NCBI GenBank assembly: GCA_006384855.1
Contig: VCJN01001631.1
Location: 55,943 to 119,942, forward strand
DNA: 64,000 nt
Direction of reading: 5' to 3'
Source: Tetraselmis striata
Taxonomy: Eukaryota > Chlorophyta > Chlorodendrophyceae > Chlorodendrales > Chlorodendraceae
This document shows, piece after piece, positions 55,287 to 64,000 of this stretch. The first letter of the stretch is position 1. The number at the start of each line of letters is the position of its first letter. Both the position numbers and the translations under genes were made by a program. Under the pieces are notes generated by a model. It was not told where the DNA came from. It worked only from the letters and a program-made list of their open reading frames with translations, and ran no database searches.

Positions 55287-55290
55287 CATG

Positions 55291-56171
55291 CGGTGCGGCG
55301 CCGACAGTCTATCATCACCATCCCATTTCTCTTTTTCTTGCGACAGTTGTCACAGCGTACATCGTTTCAGCGTACGCATGCGCGCGTACGAGGACTTGCT
55401 TACTTGGCATACCGGTGAATACTCGTCGCCTGTCATACGGATATCACTTTTAGTACTAGCAGTACTGCGTTGTATGTGTATGTCTGATGTCCAAGGAAGC
55501 AGTCACCCATGGCGCAACGACCAACTGTCTGTCGCTCAGCTCTCACACCTAGAACCACCAACATACCTAGGGCCCGTACCGACGGCTAACTGCCGCCAAC
55601 CACGGCGCCCGTGCAGACCAATAGCGCGTGGGAAGGCCTAGGGGCTTTGTCGGCTCGCGCGCCCGCAGGATGCTTTTAGCATCCTGTCGGCGCGCTGCTG
55701 CCCGCCCACTCTTTGGCTTTCCAAACGTTTCATCCCCACCACTGTGAGATTGAGATGTGACGTAAATGTGCCCTACTGGTGACGAAAGACGACATACGGG
55801 GACGATACGGGACGGACGAGGGACGTGGATTTCATACCGAGTAGCGACGACTATCGCGCGCGACCTGTAAAGTACTATATGAATTTCTCGTTTCCATAAT
55901 TTCATCAAATTGATATGCGCACGCGGGCTCGCGTGTCGCGCGCCGACGCGGAGCACCCGGGCTAAGTACAGGCAGTTGCACGTACTCGCTGCACATCCGT
56001 GCACATCCGCTGCACATCCATGCACATACAACGCTGCACATCCATGCACGCGCATGAAGTACGGGGTAGCCTGGCGGTCACCGCCGCTCACCGCTGAACC
56101 AAGCGCGGACAGCCGCGCACTAGCATCTGTGCTCCATGCCGGTGGTGGGCTACATCCACCCCAACTCTCAA
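55291..56171. other. no gene recognised (3' LTR candidate region)
   Basis: The first few hundred bases should hold the 3' LTR of the Gypsy element if it survives. CATCCATGCACAT/GTGCACATCC short repeats occur near 55985-56050. No coding domain is seen. Confidence 0.45.
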
Positions 56172-56212
56172 CCCCCCCCCCCCCCCCCCCCCCCCGCGCG
56201 CGCGCGCGCGCG
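56172..56212. repeat. C24 run followed by (CG)n
   Basis: 24 C residues run directly into about nine CG units. They lie just upstream of the ATG at 56222 and probably in a promoter, 5' UTR or 5' intron. Confidence 0.95.
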
Positions 56213-56221
56213 GCAGCAGGC

Positions 56222-57458
56222 ATGCCGGGAGAGGGATGGATATCGAGTGTGTCGAAGGATGGCGTGTACACATGCAAGCACTGCCAGCAGGGCATCGTGA
56301 CGGGCACTAGTGAAAGGACGGCGCGAGAGCGGCACTTCCTAAAATTCCCGAACTGTAGGCACTCGTTGAAGCGTGCGGGTAAGTTGCGCCGCAGCAAGGC
56401 CGCCTTAGTACAAGCAGCAACAGCATGGGCGGCAGCAGCGGCAGCAGCAGCGGCAGGGGCGGCAGCAGGAGTAGCTTCAGCCGTCGGAAACGGCCCGCCG
56501 GCGCCGGTCTCGGACGACGGCGGCTCGAAGGAGGACGATGTGATGGGCGTGGGGGAGGACCCCGTTGGCGAAGACGGTATGGACATCGACTGCGTGGCCG
56601 CCGGCGGGCGTGGAAGCCGCCGATGAGGGCGTGATAAGGGAAGGCGATCCCGGTGACTTCTACATGAAGGTCATTGCCAAGAAGTTCCGGGGAGTATGGC
56701 ACTACGGCGTGATAACTGGCGTCGTTACCGAGTGGGTGTTGGAGGACTACGGCGGGGCGACCCAGTGGCGCGCTGTTTTCGAGGACGGTGGACCTTCTGT
56801 GGACCTTCTGCGTTCAGAGGTGAGTGGGCCCGGCCTGTGTGCTGGTGGCACCACTCACCTGCGGTTGTATGGAATCACACGCACCCGCCCGGTCGGCGTG
56901 GCAGGTCGTGGAGGCTATGGCGGCTGCCCAGGAGCACCCCTCTGTGGATGCGGACGGGGAGGCTCGCTTGGTAACCGTCCCTGAAGGCGATGACCTTTTC
57001 GCGCAGCAGATCAACCGCATGAAGGCGCATCGCCTCTACAGGGAACCCAACCCCAACAAGAAGGTCCCCCCCCCCCCCTCTTGCTTCCTCCTCCGCCACG
57101 TGCACCCATATCCACCCACCCACACACACACTCACACTCACACTCGCACTCACAGCGACCCACCCACAGACACAGGGGTACATGGCCTCAGAGGACGCTG
57201 GCCCCGGCGCCGTGGAGACGCCCATCCGGTTGGTTGGGAGCGCATCCGCTGCGTGGGAGGACGCGGTGGACTTCAAGGACCATTTGGAGAAGCTGTTGGA
57301 CGACGTCCGACGTACGGTGCAGGGCTCGCACTCGTATGCACCCATCCTCACGGGGTGGGGTGCGGTCCTGCCGGGCTGGACCCCCAGCGGTGGCGCTGGG
57401 GGGCTCCTGGCCTACAAGGCGGCGTCGCTTCGCAACGGAGACAAGCCCCGGCTTTACC
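56222..57458 (+). CDS. zinc-finger plus Tudor/Agenet-like protein, unidentified
   Basis: Exons read as 56222-56819, 56905-57063 and from 57176 onward. The N-terminus has a C-x2-C...H-x-(F/L)...C finger (YTCKHCQQG ... RERHFLKFPNC), resembling the BED/zinc-finger leader of mobile-element or chromatin proteins, then an Ala tract and an acidic stretch. After an unexplained frame change near 56608 comes KVIAKKFRGVWHYGVI ... WRAVFEDGG, the rhythm of a Tudor/Agenet module. Exon 2 contains DDLFAQQINRMKAHRLYRE; exon 3 contains DFKDHLEKLLDDVRRTVQG. The donor of intron 1 is GTGAGT; intron 2 starts GT and then C13. Reading beyond 57458 runs into a G22 tract, after which a different frame looks coding (NSFFVYKMLKQVPD, EEMESEEELPRNLLAERED) to about 57990. 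No confident family; possibly domesticated from a transposon. Confidence 0.5.
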
Positions 57459-57480
57459 GGGGGGGGGGGGGGGGGGGGGG
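57459..57480 (+). repeat. G22 run inside an apparent coding region
   Basis: Coding-like sequence flanks the run on both sides, in different frames. If the run is exonic, a length of 21 or 24 changes the frame relative to 22. Confidence 0.9.
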
Positions 57481-58174
57481 AAGACGGGGAAACGTCGAGA
57501 GACAACTCCTTCTTTGTGTACAAGATGTTGAAGCAAGTCCCCGACGCCGACCCACCCCCCTACACCACCGAGGAGATGGAGAGCGAGGAGGAGCTGCCAA
57601 GAAACCTGCTGGCGGAGCGCGAAGACGCCAAGTACACCACCATGGTCGCGCGAGCTCAACACTTCTACCTTGCCACGCCACCGCCCCCGCCAGGGGCTGA
57701 CTCGGACGACAGCCGTGCCAGCGCGCGGCCCATTCGGGCTGCATTGTGTACGGTGTGGACGCCGGAACGAGCCCACACTGCCGTGGGCTTGGACGTGTGG
57801 AGAGTGCCGGGCGGCGGCGGTGGTTCCGGCGGGGAGGAGGCCCTTGTCCTACTAGATGGTCCGGGCATCCGCAAGACATGCCGACATGTCCTCCGCGAAG
57901 GCTGCCGACTTGGGCGTCGACGCCGGGGAGCTGCTGGTGGCGGGGATCCACGCGAGGTCGCAGGACGGTGCGGGAAGGGGGGGGGGGGGGGGGGCAGCGG
58001 CTGAGGGATAGGCGGGGCAGCGGTTGCTACCGAGTGAGGCTTAGCATCGTTTGCAATAGCAACGCAGCCTTTCCGGTTGCATAGTGTGACGCCGCCTGGA
58101 TGTAACCCAGCAGTACGCGCAAAGTGCAAGTGTTACACGCCCGTGAGCCCCACCCAATAACATAGCGCCCGACC

Positions 58175-58533
58175 TCACTGACGGCATGTCTCGCTCTCCT
58201 TCAGCTCCCGGGCCGTCCGCCGCCTCACCCTGCGCACCCTACCAGCCGCGCGTGCCTTCTCGGAAGCCTCACACACGGCGGCGCGAGTCGCGTCGTGGAA
58301 CGCGTCCCTGACATGGCGGAACTCCGCCCTCACCGCGGCCGTGGTCGGGCAGGGGACTGCCCGCTGATGGGTCGCCATGCATGGGTACTTGGGGCCGCAC
58401 AAAGCCGGGGTGCCGTCGCAGCAACACTCCCAGTCCGTCCGTTGGCCGCAGTACACGCATGAGGGGCGTCCGGCCAGGACACGCACATGATAGTGCATGT
58501 GGCCGCCTCCCGCCACTGCTTGTAGTGCTCCGG
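58175..58533 (-). CDS. Cys-rich C-terminal exon of an unidentified protein
   Basis: A minus-strand frame ending at 58175. It carries a Cys/His cluster (SCVYCGQ ... CCCDG ... ALCG ... YPC ... THQ), then helices ending RRTARELKESETCRQ. The spacing recalls the cysteine-rich domain at the end of PiggyBac-type transposases, but no catalytic core is visible upstream, where only Ala/Arg/Pro-rich sequence extends to about 59290. Treated as a probable transposon-related fragment, with low confidence. Confidence 0.35.
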
Positions 58534-59739
58534 TCAACATGGCGACGAGCAAGTCGGCATGTCCCGCAGGTGGCTGCGGGCGGGTGGCGCGAGCGCAGCC
58601 TCGCTCGCCTCGACAACCCCCTCAGCCCTATCAGTCGCCTCGACCACGGCCTCCTCCGCCTCCTGACGCGGCGCATTAGGCGCATCATCGTCGCCTGGCA
58701 GGGCGTCCCCCCCCGCAACGGCGCCGTCGGCGGTGGCCGACGCCGTCGTGGCGGGGTGCTGTGAGGAGGTGGCCCTAGACATAGGTGGGGCCGGCACCGC
58801 CATGTGTTGCTCCACATGCGGTGCGGTTCCTGACGCGACAGCTCCGTCGCACAGGTACCGGCGCCGGCACCCCACGCTTGCTGCGCTTACCACCAACCGG
58901 CATGTTTCCTTTGGGAGGCGGTTCATCCGCGTCGGAGGTGAGCGGCGGTGCCGGTGTGGGTGTGGATACTGCCCGGCCATTAGGGCTCTCGCCGCCTTCC
59001 GCTCCGCCGACCCACGCCGCGGTGTGCTCCGCCCCGCATAGTCGCCTCGAATATATTATACATGACGCGGGGACGGGGGGGGGGGGGGGGGGGGGATTCG
59101 TGCGTTTCGTATGTCGGCGGAACGGCGTGCGAAGCTGCGGTTGGCGAAGGTGGTGGAAGTAAGCGTGGCGGCATCGGCGGCGTATTACCGTGCGTGCATG
59201 CGTGCGCAAACCCGCGGCAGCAAGCGCCGGACTCGGCGTATGCCGGCGGCAGAGCTGCGAAGCCATGGACACGGTACGGGATGCCAAGTCTGGCTAAGCA
59301 ACTGCCAAGGCTGGCGGCTTAACCCCCATGTCCGGCGGTTGAGGGACGGAAAGTGCGTAGAAGTTGATCGGCAAAGCGGGCATATAAGCCTGGCTGTGCT
59401 AGGTTCCTATTAAGTAATGGCGGTTTGTGCTAAGTAATTCGTAGGGGTGGACCATGCAGCGCAGGTAGGGGGCGGTATAAATGAGGCCGGGCACATATAC
59501 TGCTCCACGAAACGACACTGTCGCACGTGTAGTTGAATAGACCCCCCCCCCCGCCCCCCCGCCGGGTCGGCCCGCCGACCCGCCACGGCATGTAATATCT
59601 GTCATGCATCGCCGGGGTATGTGTGAGTGGATGCCCCGCCGCCACATCCCCCCCCCCCCCCCCCCCCCCCATTTACACTTGTGCACTCATTAAGTTTGGG
59701 CTGGTTTCGGAGCAGTACATGTACGTATGTATATACATA
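58534..59739. other. low-complexity region, no confident gene
   Basis: GC-rich, with G21 at 59075-59095 and C runs near 59541-59560 and 59650-59670. Frames on both strands are Ala/Arg/Pro-rich. The upstream exons of the minus-strand Cys-rich frame may lie here, but I cannot place them. Confidence 0.45.
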
Positions 59740-60770
59740 CAATGGAACGTAGGACCTGCGCGGAAACAGGCGGGGCTGGCGGAGTGCGTTGGGGGCGCGT
59801 AGAGTAGCGTGTTGCTGAGATTCGGGGTGCATCGGACGCCGGATGCCCATCCACGCAGCGTAAAAGACGCGTACGTAATATTCACACTATATATATTCAC
59901 ACGCAAATGTGTGAAAACCGGACATTCCGTGCCGGATGGGTGGGAATACGGCGTCCGATGCAGCCAAAACCCCAGGAACTCGCTATTCTATGCACCGCCA
60001 ATGCACTCCGCCAGCACCGCCTCATTCTCTGTCGATTTCGAAAACGCCTACACATTATCCACCGCTAATTGCAATTGCCACCGTGTAATGTTGTCACGAT
60101 GTGCGCACACAACAACACTTACTACCGGTTCCGACGCGGATGGAGGCGGGGCTTGCGGAGTGCACTGGCGGTGCACAGACTAGCGTGCTGCAAATAATTG
60201 GGGTGCATCGGACGCCGGATGCCCATCCACCCGGCGTAAAAGACGCGTAATATTCACACTATATTAACACACAAATGTGTGAAACCGGTCATTCCGTGCC
60301 GGATGGGTGGGAATACGGCGTCCGATGCAGCCAAAACCTCAGGAACACGCTATTCTATGCACCGCCAATGCACTCCGCCAGCACCGCCTCATTCTCTGTC
60401 GATTTCGAAAACGCCTACACATTATCCACCGCTAATTGCAATTGCCACCGTGTAATGTTGTCACGATGTGCGCACACAACAACACTTACTACCGGTTCCG
60501 ACGCGGATGGAGGCGGGGCTTGCGGAGTGCACTGGCGGTGCACAGACTAGAGTGCTGCAAATAATTGGGGTGCATCGGACGCCGGATGCCCATCCACCCG
60601 GCGTAAAAGACGCGTAATATTCACACTATATTAACACACAAATGTGTGAAAACCGGACATTCCGTGCCGGATGGATTGGAATACGGTGTCTGATGCAGCC
60701 AAAACCCCAGGAACACGCTATTCTATGCACCGCCAATGCACTCCATCCGCAACCCCCGCCTCATTCCCAG
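59740..60770. repeat. tandem array of about 370 bp with a foldback in each unit
   Basis: The word ggtgcatcgg recurs at 59826, 60202 and 60569 (periods 376 and 367). A partial unit precedes (from about 59740) and the last unit diverges after about 60745. Units 1 and 2 are nearly identical. Each unit starts with an inverted repeat: GCATCGGACGCCG in one arm is matched exactly by CGGCGTCCGATGC about 110 bp later. The arms continue imperfectly (CCCATCCACCCGGC against GCCGGATGGGTGGG), enclosing an AT-rich loop with acacaaatgtgt. This is the form of a MITE or foldback element embedded in a satellite unit. A 124- and a 91-codon frame in the units are open but meaningless. Confidence 0.88.
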
Positions 60771-61169
60771 TCGTACATGCTTGTGCACACGCACGGAATG
60801 CTGGCACTGCTCCGAAACCACTGTCACATACCCCGCTCATTGGGTACCGATTGCGGCGCATGCACGGCTAGATATTTGTTTACATAAACCCGGGGGGGGG
60901 GGGGGGGGGAGCACAGTGTCCCGCTACTCACCTTGCATTGGATTAGGGCGACGATTGCAAACAAGACGAGGAGGCGCGAATGAACTGCTGCGAAACCACG
61001 CGATGTGCCCGGTGACCTCCATATCCAGCACGTCCACCGATGCAAGTAATAAGGACAAGACCCCCCCCCCCCCCGCCAAAGTGGAGGAAGTGTAGGAGTA
61101 CAACCGGAGCATGACGTGATCCATGGTCGCTTATTTACAAGCACGGGCGGTGCTGCCAGACCCGATCGT
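60771..61169. other. intergenic with G18 and C14 runs
   Basis: G run 60892-60909 and C run 61061-61074. No gene is recognised. Confidence 0.5.
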
Positions 61170-62583
61170 CTACGGCGGGATGGAGGCGGCAGCGGTAGCA
61201 GCAGGAGCCGCAGCCTCAACAACAAGCCGCAGCTCCTTCGCTCTGGCATGGATGCTGGCGTAGTCCTCGTCACTGTACAAATGGTTTGGCAACACAGCCT
61301 GATCCCCAAAGTGGGCCACATACTGCGCCGCCAACTCGTGATTGCGTTTCTCCGCAGCATCACTGCGGGGGGTGATGTGTGGGTAGAGTGCTTCGTTGTA
61401 GGCTGCCAGGAGCGGCGTGTATTGGGTAGGGTCGTCCGCACGGCCGCGGCCAGGCAGTCCCTGAAGGTGCCCCTGCCCGTACAAGCGGACATTGGCACGC
61501 CCGTGACACTTGGGACATGGGTTACTGCTGGGCAACTCAACTGGGGCGCCCACGGGCCCGCGGTGCGTCGTGTCCGACCCAAACATGTACCCATGGCATT
61601 GTTCCATGTAGGGCATGTCCTCCTCGGGGACACCCATGCCACGCTCCAAGTCCTCCAGGGGCTGCATCAAGTTCTTGTGGCTCATGATGAAGTCGGCAGC
61701 TCCCGAATCTGTCTCCGCCAGCGTCCTCTCCGTAAGGCAGTGATGCTCGTGGCCCTTTTCATGTCACTCAACACATGGATGGCGCTCAGTCCCCATCCCC
61801 GCCCCCGCCCCCGCCACCGGCCTGGCGGGGGGGGGGGGGGGGGGGGCGCACCGGGTACCGAATGTGCTTCACGGCATCTGTGAAGCTCACTTCTGGCCCG
61901 CGGTACACCTCAGTGGGGCGGCAGTGGCACGTGCATGCAAGGATGGCCTGCAGATTTGGAGCCTGCCCATCAATGTAGGTGATCTGAGCGGGGGCATCCG
62001 CCGGGGTGAACAGCAACGCAATCACCGGCCACGACCAAAACCCTGGTGCTAGCTCGCCGGCCTTCTCGGCACCAGCCACGAAAGTACGCCGCAATTCCAG
62101 CAAGGCGGCAAAGAAGGCCTTCCTGCAAGGCACACGCTCAGAATAAGCGACGCACGAGTCAGGGGTTGAAGGGGGCGGGGGGGGGGGAGGGGGGACATGT
62201 TCATCTGCCTCTGCTTTTTGCCGACCCAGGTCTCAAGCGCACTCCTTGCCCAATGCCACAGCTTCCACGGGTCGACTTTGCCCTCCTTTTCCCCGTCATA
62301 CGGCTTCACCTGCGTGTGGTCTGCAACGTCCAGGTCTTCCGGGGGCAGGATGACCTGTTGGTGTCAGGGGCACACACACCATGCTCAACACCATGCTCAT
62401 AACCACGACGTTTGTACTCCCTTCCGCTCCGCCGCGTCCTTCGCTGAAACCAACTAGGTCTTGTGCGATGTGCGACAACAAACCCACCTCTAGCAGCCCG
62501 GGAGCGTTCAGATCCGGGTATGGCGTCGGGACCTCATTAGGGAACCTTCTCAGCAAGGCATGCGCGGCGTCTGGAGCCTCCAC
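61170..62583 (-). CDS. spliced gene of unknown function (3' exons)
   Basis: Phase-consistent minus-strand exons: about 62575-62488, 62354-62197, 62122-61852, 61754-61170 (stop). The protein (about 365 aa seen, N-terminus not found) includes RRFPNEVPTPYPDLNAPGLL, DPWKLWHWARSALETWV, PGFWSWPVIALLFTPAD, AQITYIDGQAPNLQ, EQCHGYMFGSDTTHRG, a CPKCHG pair with upstream HEHHC, and EKRNHELAAQYVAHFGDQ. The Cys/His positions might bind zinc. The donor of the 61852 exon is GTGCGC followed by a C20 run. The donor at 62196 reads GTCCCCCC. I do not recognise the family; it could be part of a large transposon protein or a host gene. Three matching splice phases argue that it is a real gene. Confidence 0.55.
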
Positions 62584-63167
62584 ACCTCAAGGTGTACGGG
62601 GTCATATATAGGTACCACCATCATGTGGCCACCGCTCGAGGTAGGCTTGCAACCTCGTCGTCGCATCTTTATCAGCGAGGAGCTCGGGGATTTAACATTG
62701 TTTGACATGGCGGTTGGTTTACTGGGGGGGGGGGGGGGGGGGTGTGCCCACGCATGGGGATTTGCGGCGCTGGGTGGAGCGACGGACACTCACCCGCTCC
62801 GCCCCTACATGTCGTGCACATCTTCGTGCACATCGGTGCACACCGCTGCTGCACACCGGTGCGCACATCCGCGCACATTCGTCGCGCACATATACACGCG
62901 CGCCCTACCGCATATATTATCCCGGATTCACTCGGTGAAACCACGTATTCATTACGCCGTGCTGCTTCAACAATAAACATTGCGAAATTACCCCGGCACA
63001 ATGCCGCACCGACTAGCTCTTGACAATACGTGCATATAAATAGTAGTCGCGCGCTGCTCCTCGCCTCCGATGTGTCGTTGACTGCTGCGGAAGGCGGTCG
63101 TCGACTGGGTGTTAGTTTCTCCACCTCGGCCGCCCCCCCCCCCCCCCCTCCCTTCACCGCTCACAAC
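62584..63167. other. possible 5' exons of the minus-strand gene; no confident call
   Basis: A short minus-strand coding-like piece (DATTRLQAYLERWPHDGG, about 62685-62610) may be an upstream exon. G19 at 62724-62742 and a CGCACAT/CACATCGGTGCACA short-repeat patch (62815-62890) follow. Confidence 0.4.
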
Positions 63168-63428
63168 GCCATGGCAGACCTCGTCCCCCGGGCAAAAGTG
63201 GGCGGCGAGCCTTGTTGTCTCGCGTGTCCGCGCCGCCGGCATCGAGGAGGACGAGAAAGACATGAGGACACTCCACCCTCCACATTCGCACGCACCCACT
63301 CGTGGCTAACTTGTGCCGCGCACAGGTTCGTCCGGGAGCGCCGTAAGGCCCACCTCAACGCCAAGGCTTCCACAGTGCCGGCGGCGCAACTCGTGATGGC
63401 CGAGGAGGCCGCATCCTCAGCCGCTTAA
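63168..63428 (+). CDS. small unidentified frame
   Basis: Starts at the ATG 63171 after a C run (63134-63150) and runs to 63428. It contains CCLACPRRRHRGG and VRERRKAHLNAK, with an internal cag acceptor-like site at 63325, so it may be two exons. No family is recognised. Confidence 0.25.
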   Translation, partial: AMADLVPRAKVGGEPCCLACPRRRHRGGRERHEDTPPSTFARTHSWLTCAAHRFVRERRKAHLNAKASTVPAAQLVMAEEAASSAA

Positions 63429-63467
63429 AGGCGAAACGATTGTGGCTTGTTGTGGGCGTCTGGGCAC

Positions 63468-63869
63468 ATGGGGCGTCCCGACGCCAAGGTAAGGAAGCTC
63501 ATGGCGGCGTCGTCGACGGCACAGCCTCCCGGGGTGGTGAAGACACTGACGGATGACAAGAAGCGGAAGAGGCCAGTGAAGAAGCGCCGAGGTAAGAAAC
63601 TGACGGTCGCGGAGTCGGAGGCGGAGTCGGAGTCGGAGGCGGAGGCGGAGGCGGAGGCGGAGGCGGAGGCAGTGAGATCGTCGAAGCGGAGGGTCCCCCG
63701 GGCACGTAAGAAACAAGAACAAGCAGTAGCCCCCCCCCCCCCCCCCCCCCCCCCGCCCCCTGCCACATGCCCCGACGGCAGCTGTCGCGAATATTGTAAT
63801 TCAAACATTCTTCGGCAAACCGCTGCCTGCCCCCGCCCTCCCCCCTCGCGAATATTTAATGTAACGTGA
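63468..63869 (+). CDS. basic/acidic low-complexity protein, probably nuclear
   Basis: The frame begins MGRPDAKVRKLMAASS. It has a lysine-rich nuclear-localisation-like stretch (KKRKRPVKKRRGKK) and a glutamate-alanine repeat from a GGAGGC/GGAGTC hexamer tract (63610-63670), then a second basic patch. A strong donor GTAAGAAAC at 63705 is followed by C25 at 63730-63754, so the exon probably ends there. No domain is recognised. The gene may continue past the window. Confidence 0.35.
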   Translation: MGRPDAKVRKLMAASSTAQPPGVVKTLTDDKKRKRPVKKRRGKKLTVAESEAESESEAEAEAEAEAEAVRSSKRRVPRARKKQEQAVAPPPPPPPPPPATCPDGSCREYCNSNILRQTAACPRPPPSRIFNVT

Positions 63870-64000
63870 GCACTCTTTGGCAAAACATGGCAGCCAAACC
63901 GCCACCTGATGACCTTTGATCGGACGGCTGGAAGGCTCGTTCAGCAGTACTAGCTATAATGTACACATAATTCCCCACTGTTACCAAATACGTACGGCTG
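63870..64000. other. window end, nothing recognised
   Basis: Short AT-richer sequence without a feature. Confidence 0.5.

Larger units (their letters stand above)
46540..55290 (+). mobile_element. decayed Ty3/Gypsy LTR retrotransposon
   Basis: The domain order on the plus strand is gag, protease, RT, RNase H, integrase, which is the Ty3/Gypsy order. Multiple stops and frameshifts interrupt it: stops at 47179 and 52230, and frame changes near 47830, 49170, 52470, 52990, 53265 and 54028. A polypurine tract follows the integrase (55274-55286). I could not find a 5' LTR matching the sequence after the tract, so the LTRs are lost, very diverged or outside what I could compare by eye. Confidence 0.9.

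Noticed and set aside
58175..59290. Confident PiggyBac transposase
   Set aside because: Only a Cys-rich cluster is suggestive; no DDD catalytic core or terminal repeats are visible.
59809..60550. 124- and 91-codon frames in the 370-bp array as repeat proteins
   Set aside because: The same peptide recurs only because the DNA unit recurs; it has no start context or family and the unit contains a foldback.

Overview
The window reads as nuclear DNA of a eukaryotic, intron-rich, GC-rich green alga. The evidence is a PPR-SMR-cyclin fusion protein (a type known from green algae), a cilium protein (CFAP20), many spliceosomal introns, and several algal or plant-type transposable elements. Long C or G homopolymers (15-28 nt) are common. 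A prasinophyte relative of the Cymbomonas type is my impression only and is untested. There is no prokaryotic operon structure, CRISPR array, rRNA or convincing tRNA.

Layout. 0-5 kb: microsatellites, then a compact 3.2-kb tyrosine-recombinase element (1568-4767, minus) with split direct repeats, a gag-like frame, an in-frame stop and an intact-looking recombinase, but no reverse transcriptase. 5.3-9.6 kb: an 8-exon PP2C phosphatase (minus). 9.9-12.9 kb: a decayed reverse-transcriptase retroelement and a decayed second copy of the recombinase element, in the opposite orientation. 15.2-17.8 kb: two convergent genes, an EEF2KMT/FAM86-type methyltransferase (plus) and a SEC-C/YchJ-like protein (minus). 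18.2-28.2 kb: accessory DNA, with a small LTR-flanked element, a second retroelement remnant with a nuclease-like domain, a transposon-derived pseudogene and ORF1-like fragments.

30.2-31.8 kb: a complete four-exon CFAP20 gene. 33.7-40.5 kb: an 11-exon PPR-SMR-cyclin gene with one 1-nt frame disturbance. 40.9-46.5 kb: tandem duplications, including a roughly 600-bp coding unit present four times and a 30-bp minisatellite. 46.5-55.3 kb: a decayed Ty3/Gypsy retrotransposon whose integrase ends in a PHD finger. 56-64 kb: unidentified spliced genes rich in homopolymers, plus a roughly 370-bp tandem array carrying a foldback.

The host genes are independent housekeeping, organelle and cilium genes with no shared pathway. 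Three features stand out: the recombinase element; C-homopolymers placed immediately after many 5' splice sites, including donors that read GT followed directly by a C run; and recurrent candidate GC-AG introns. Exon models were built by hand from reading phase and splice dinucleotides, and the phases agree at every junction listed for the four best genes.
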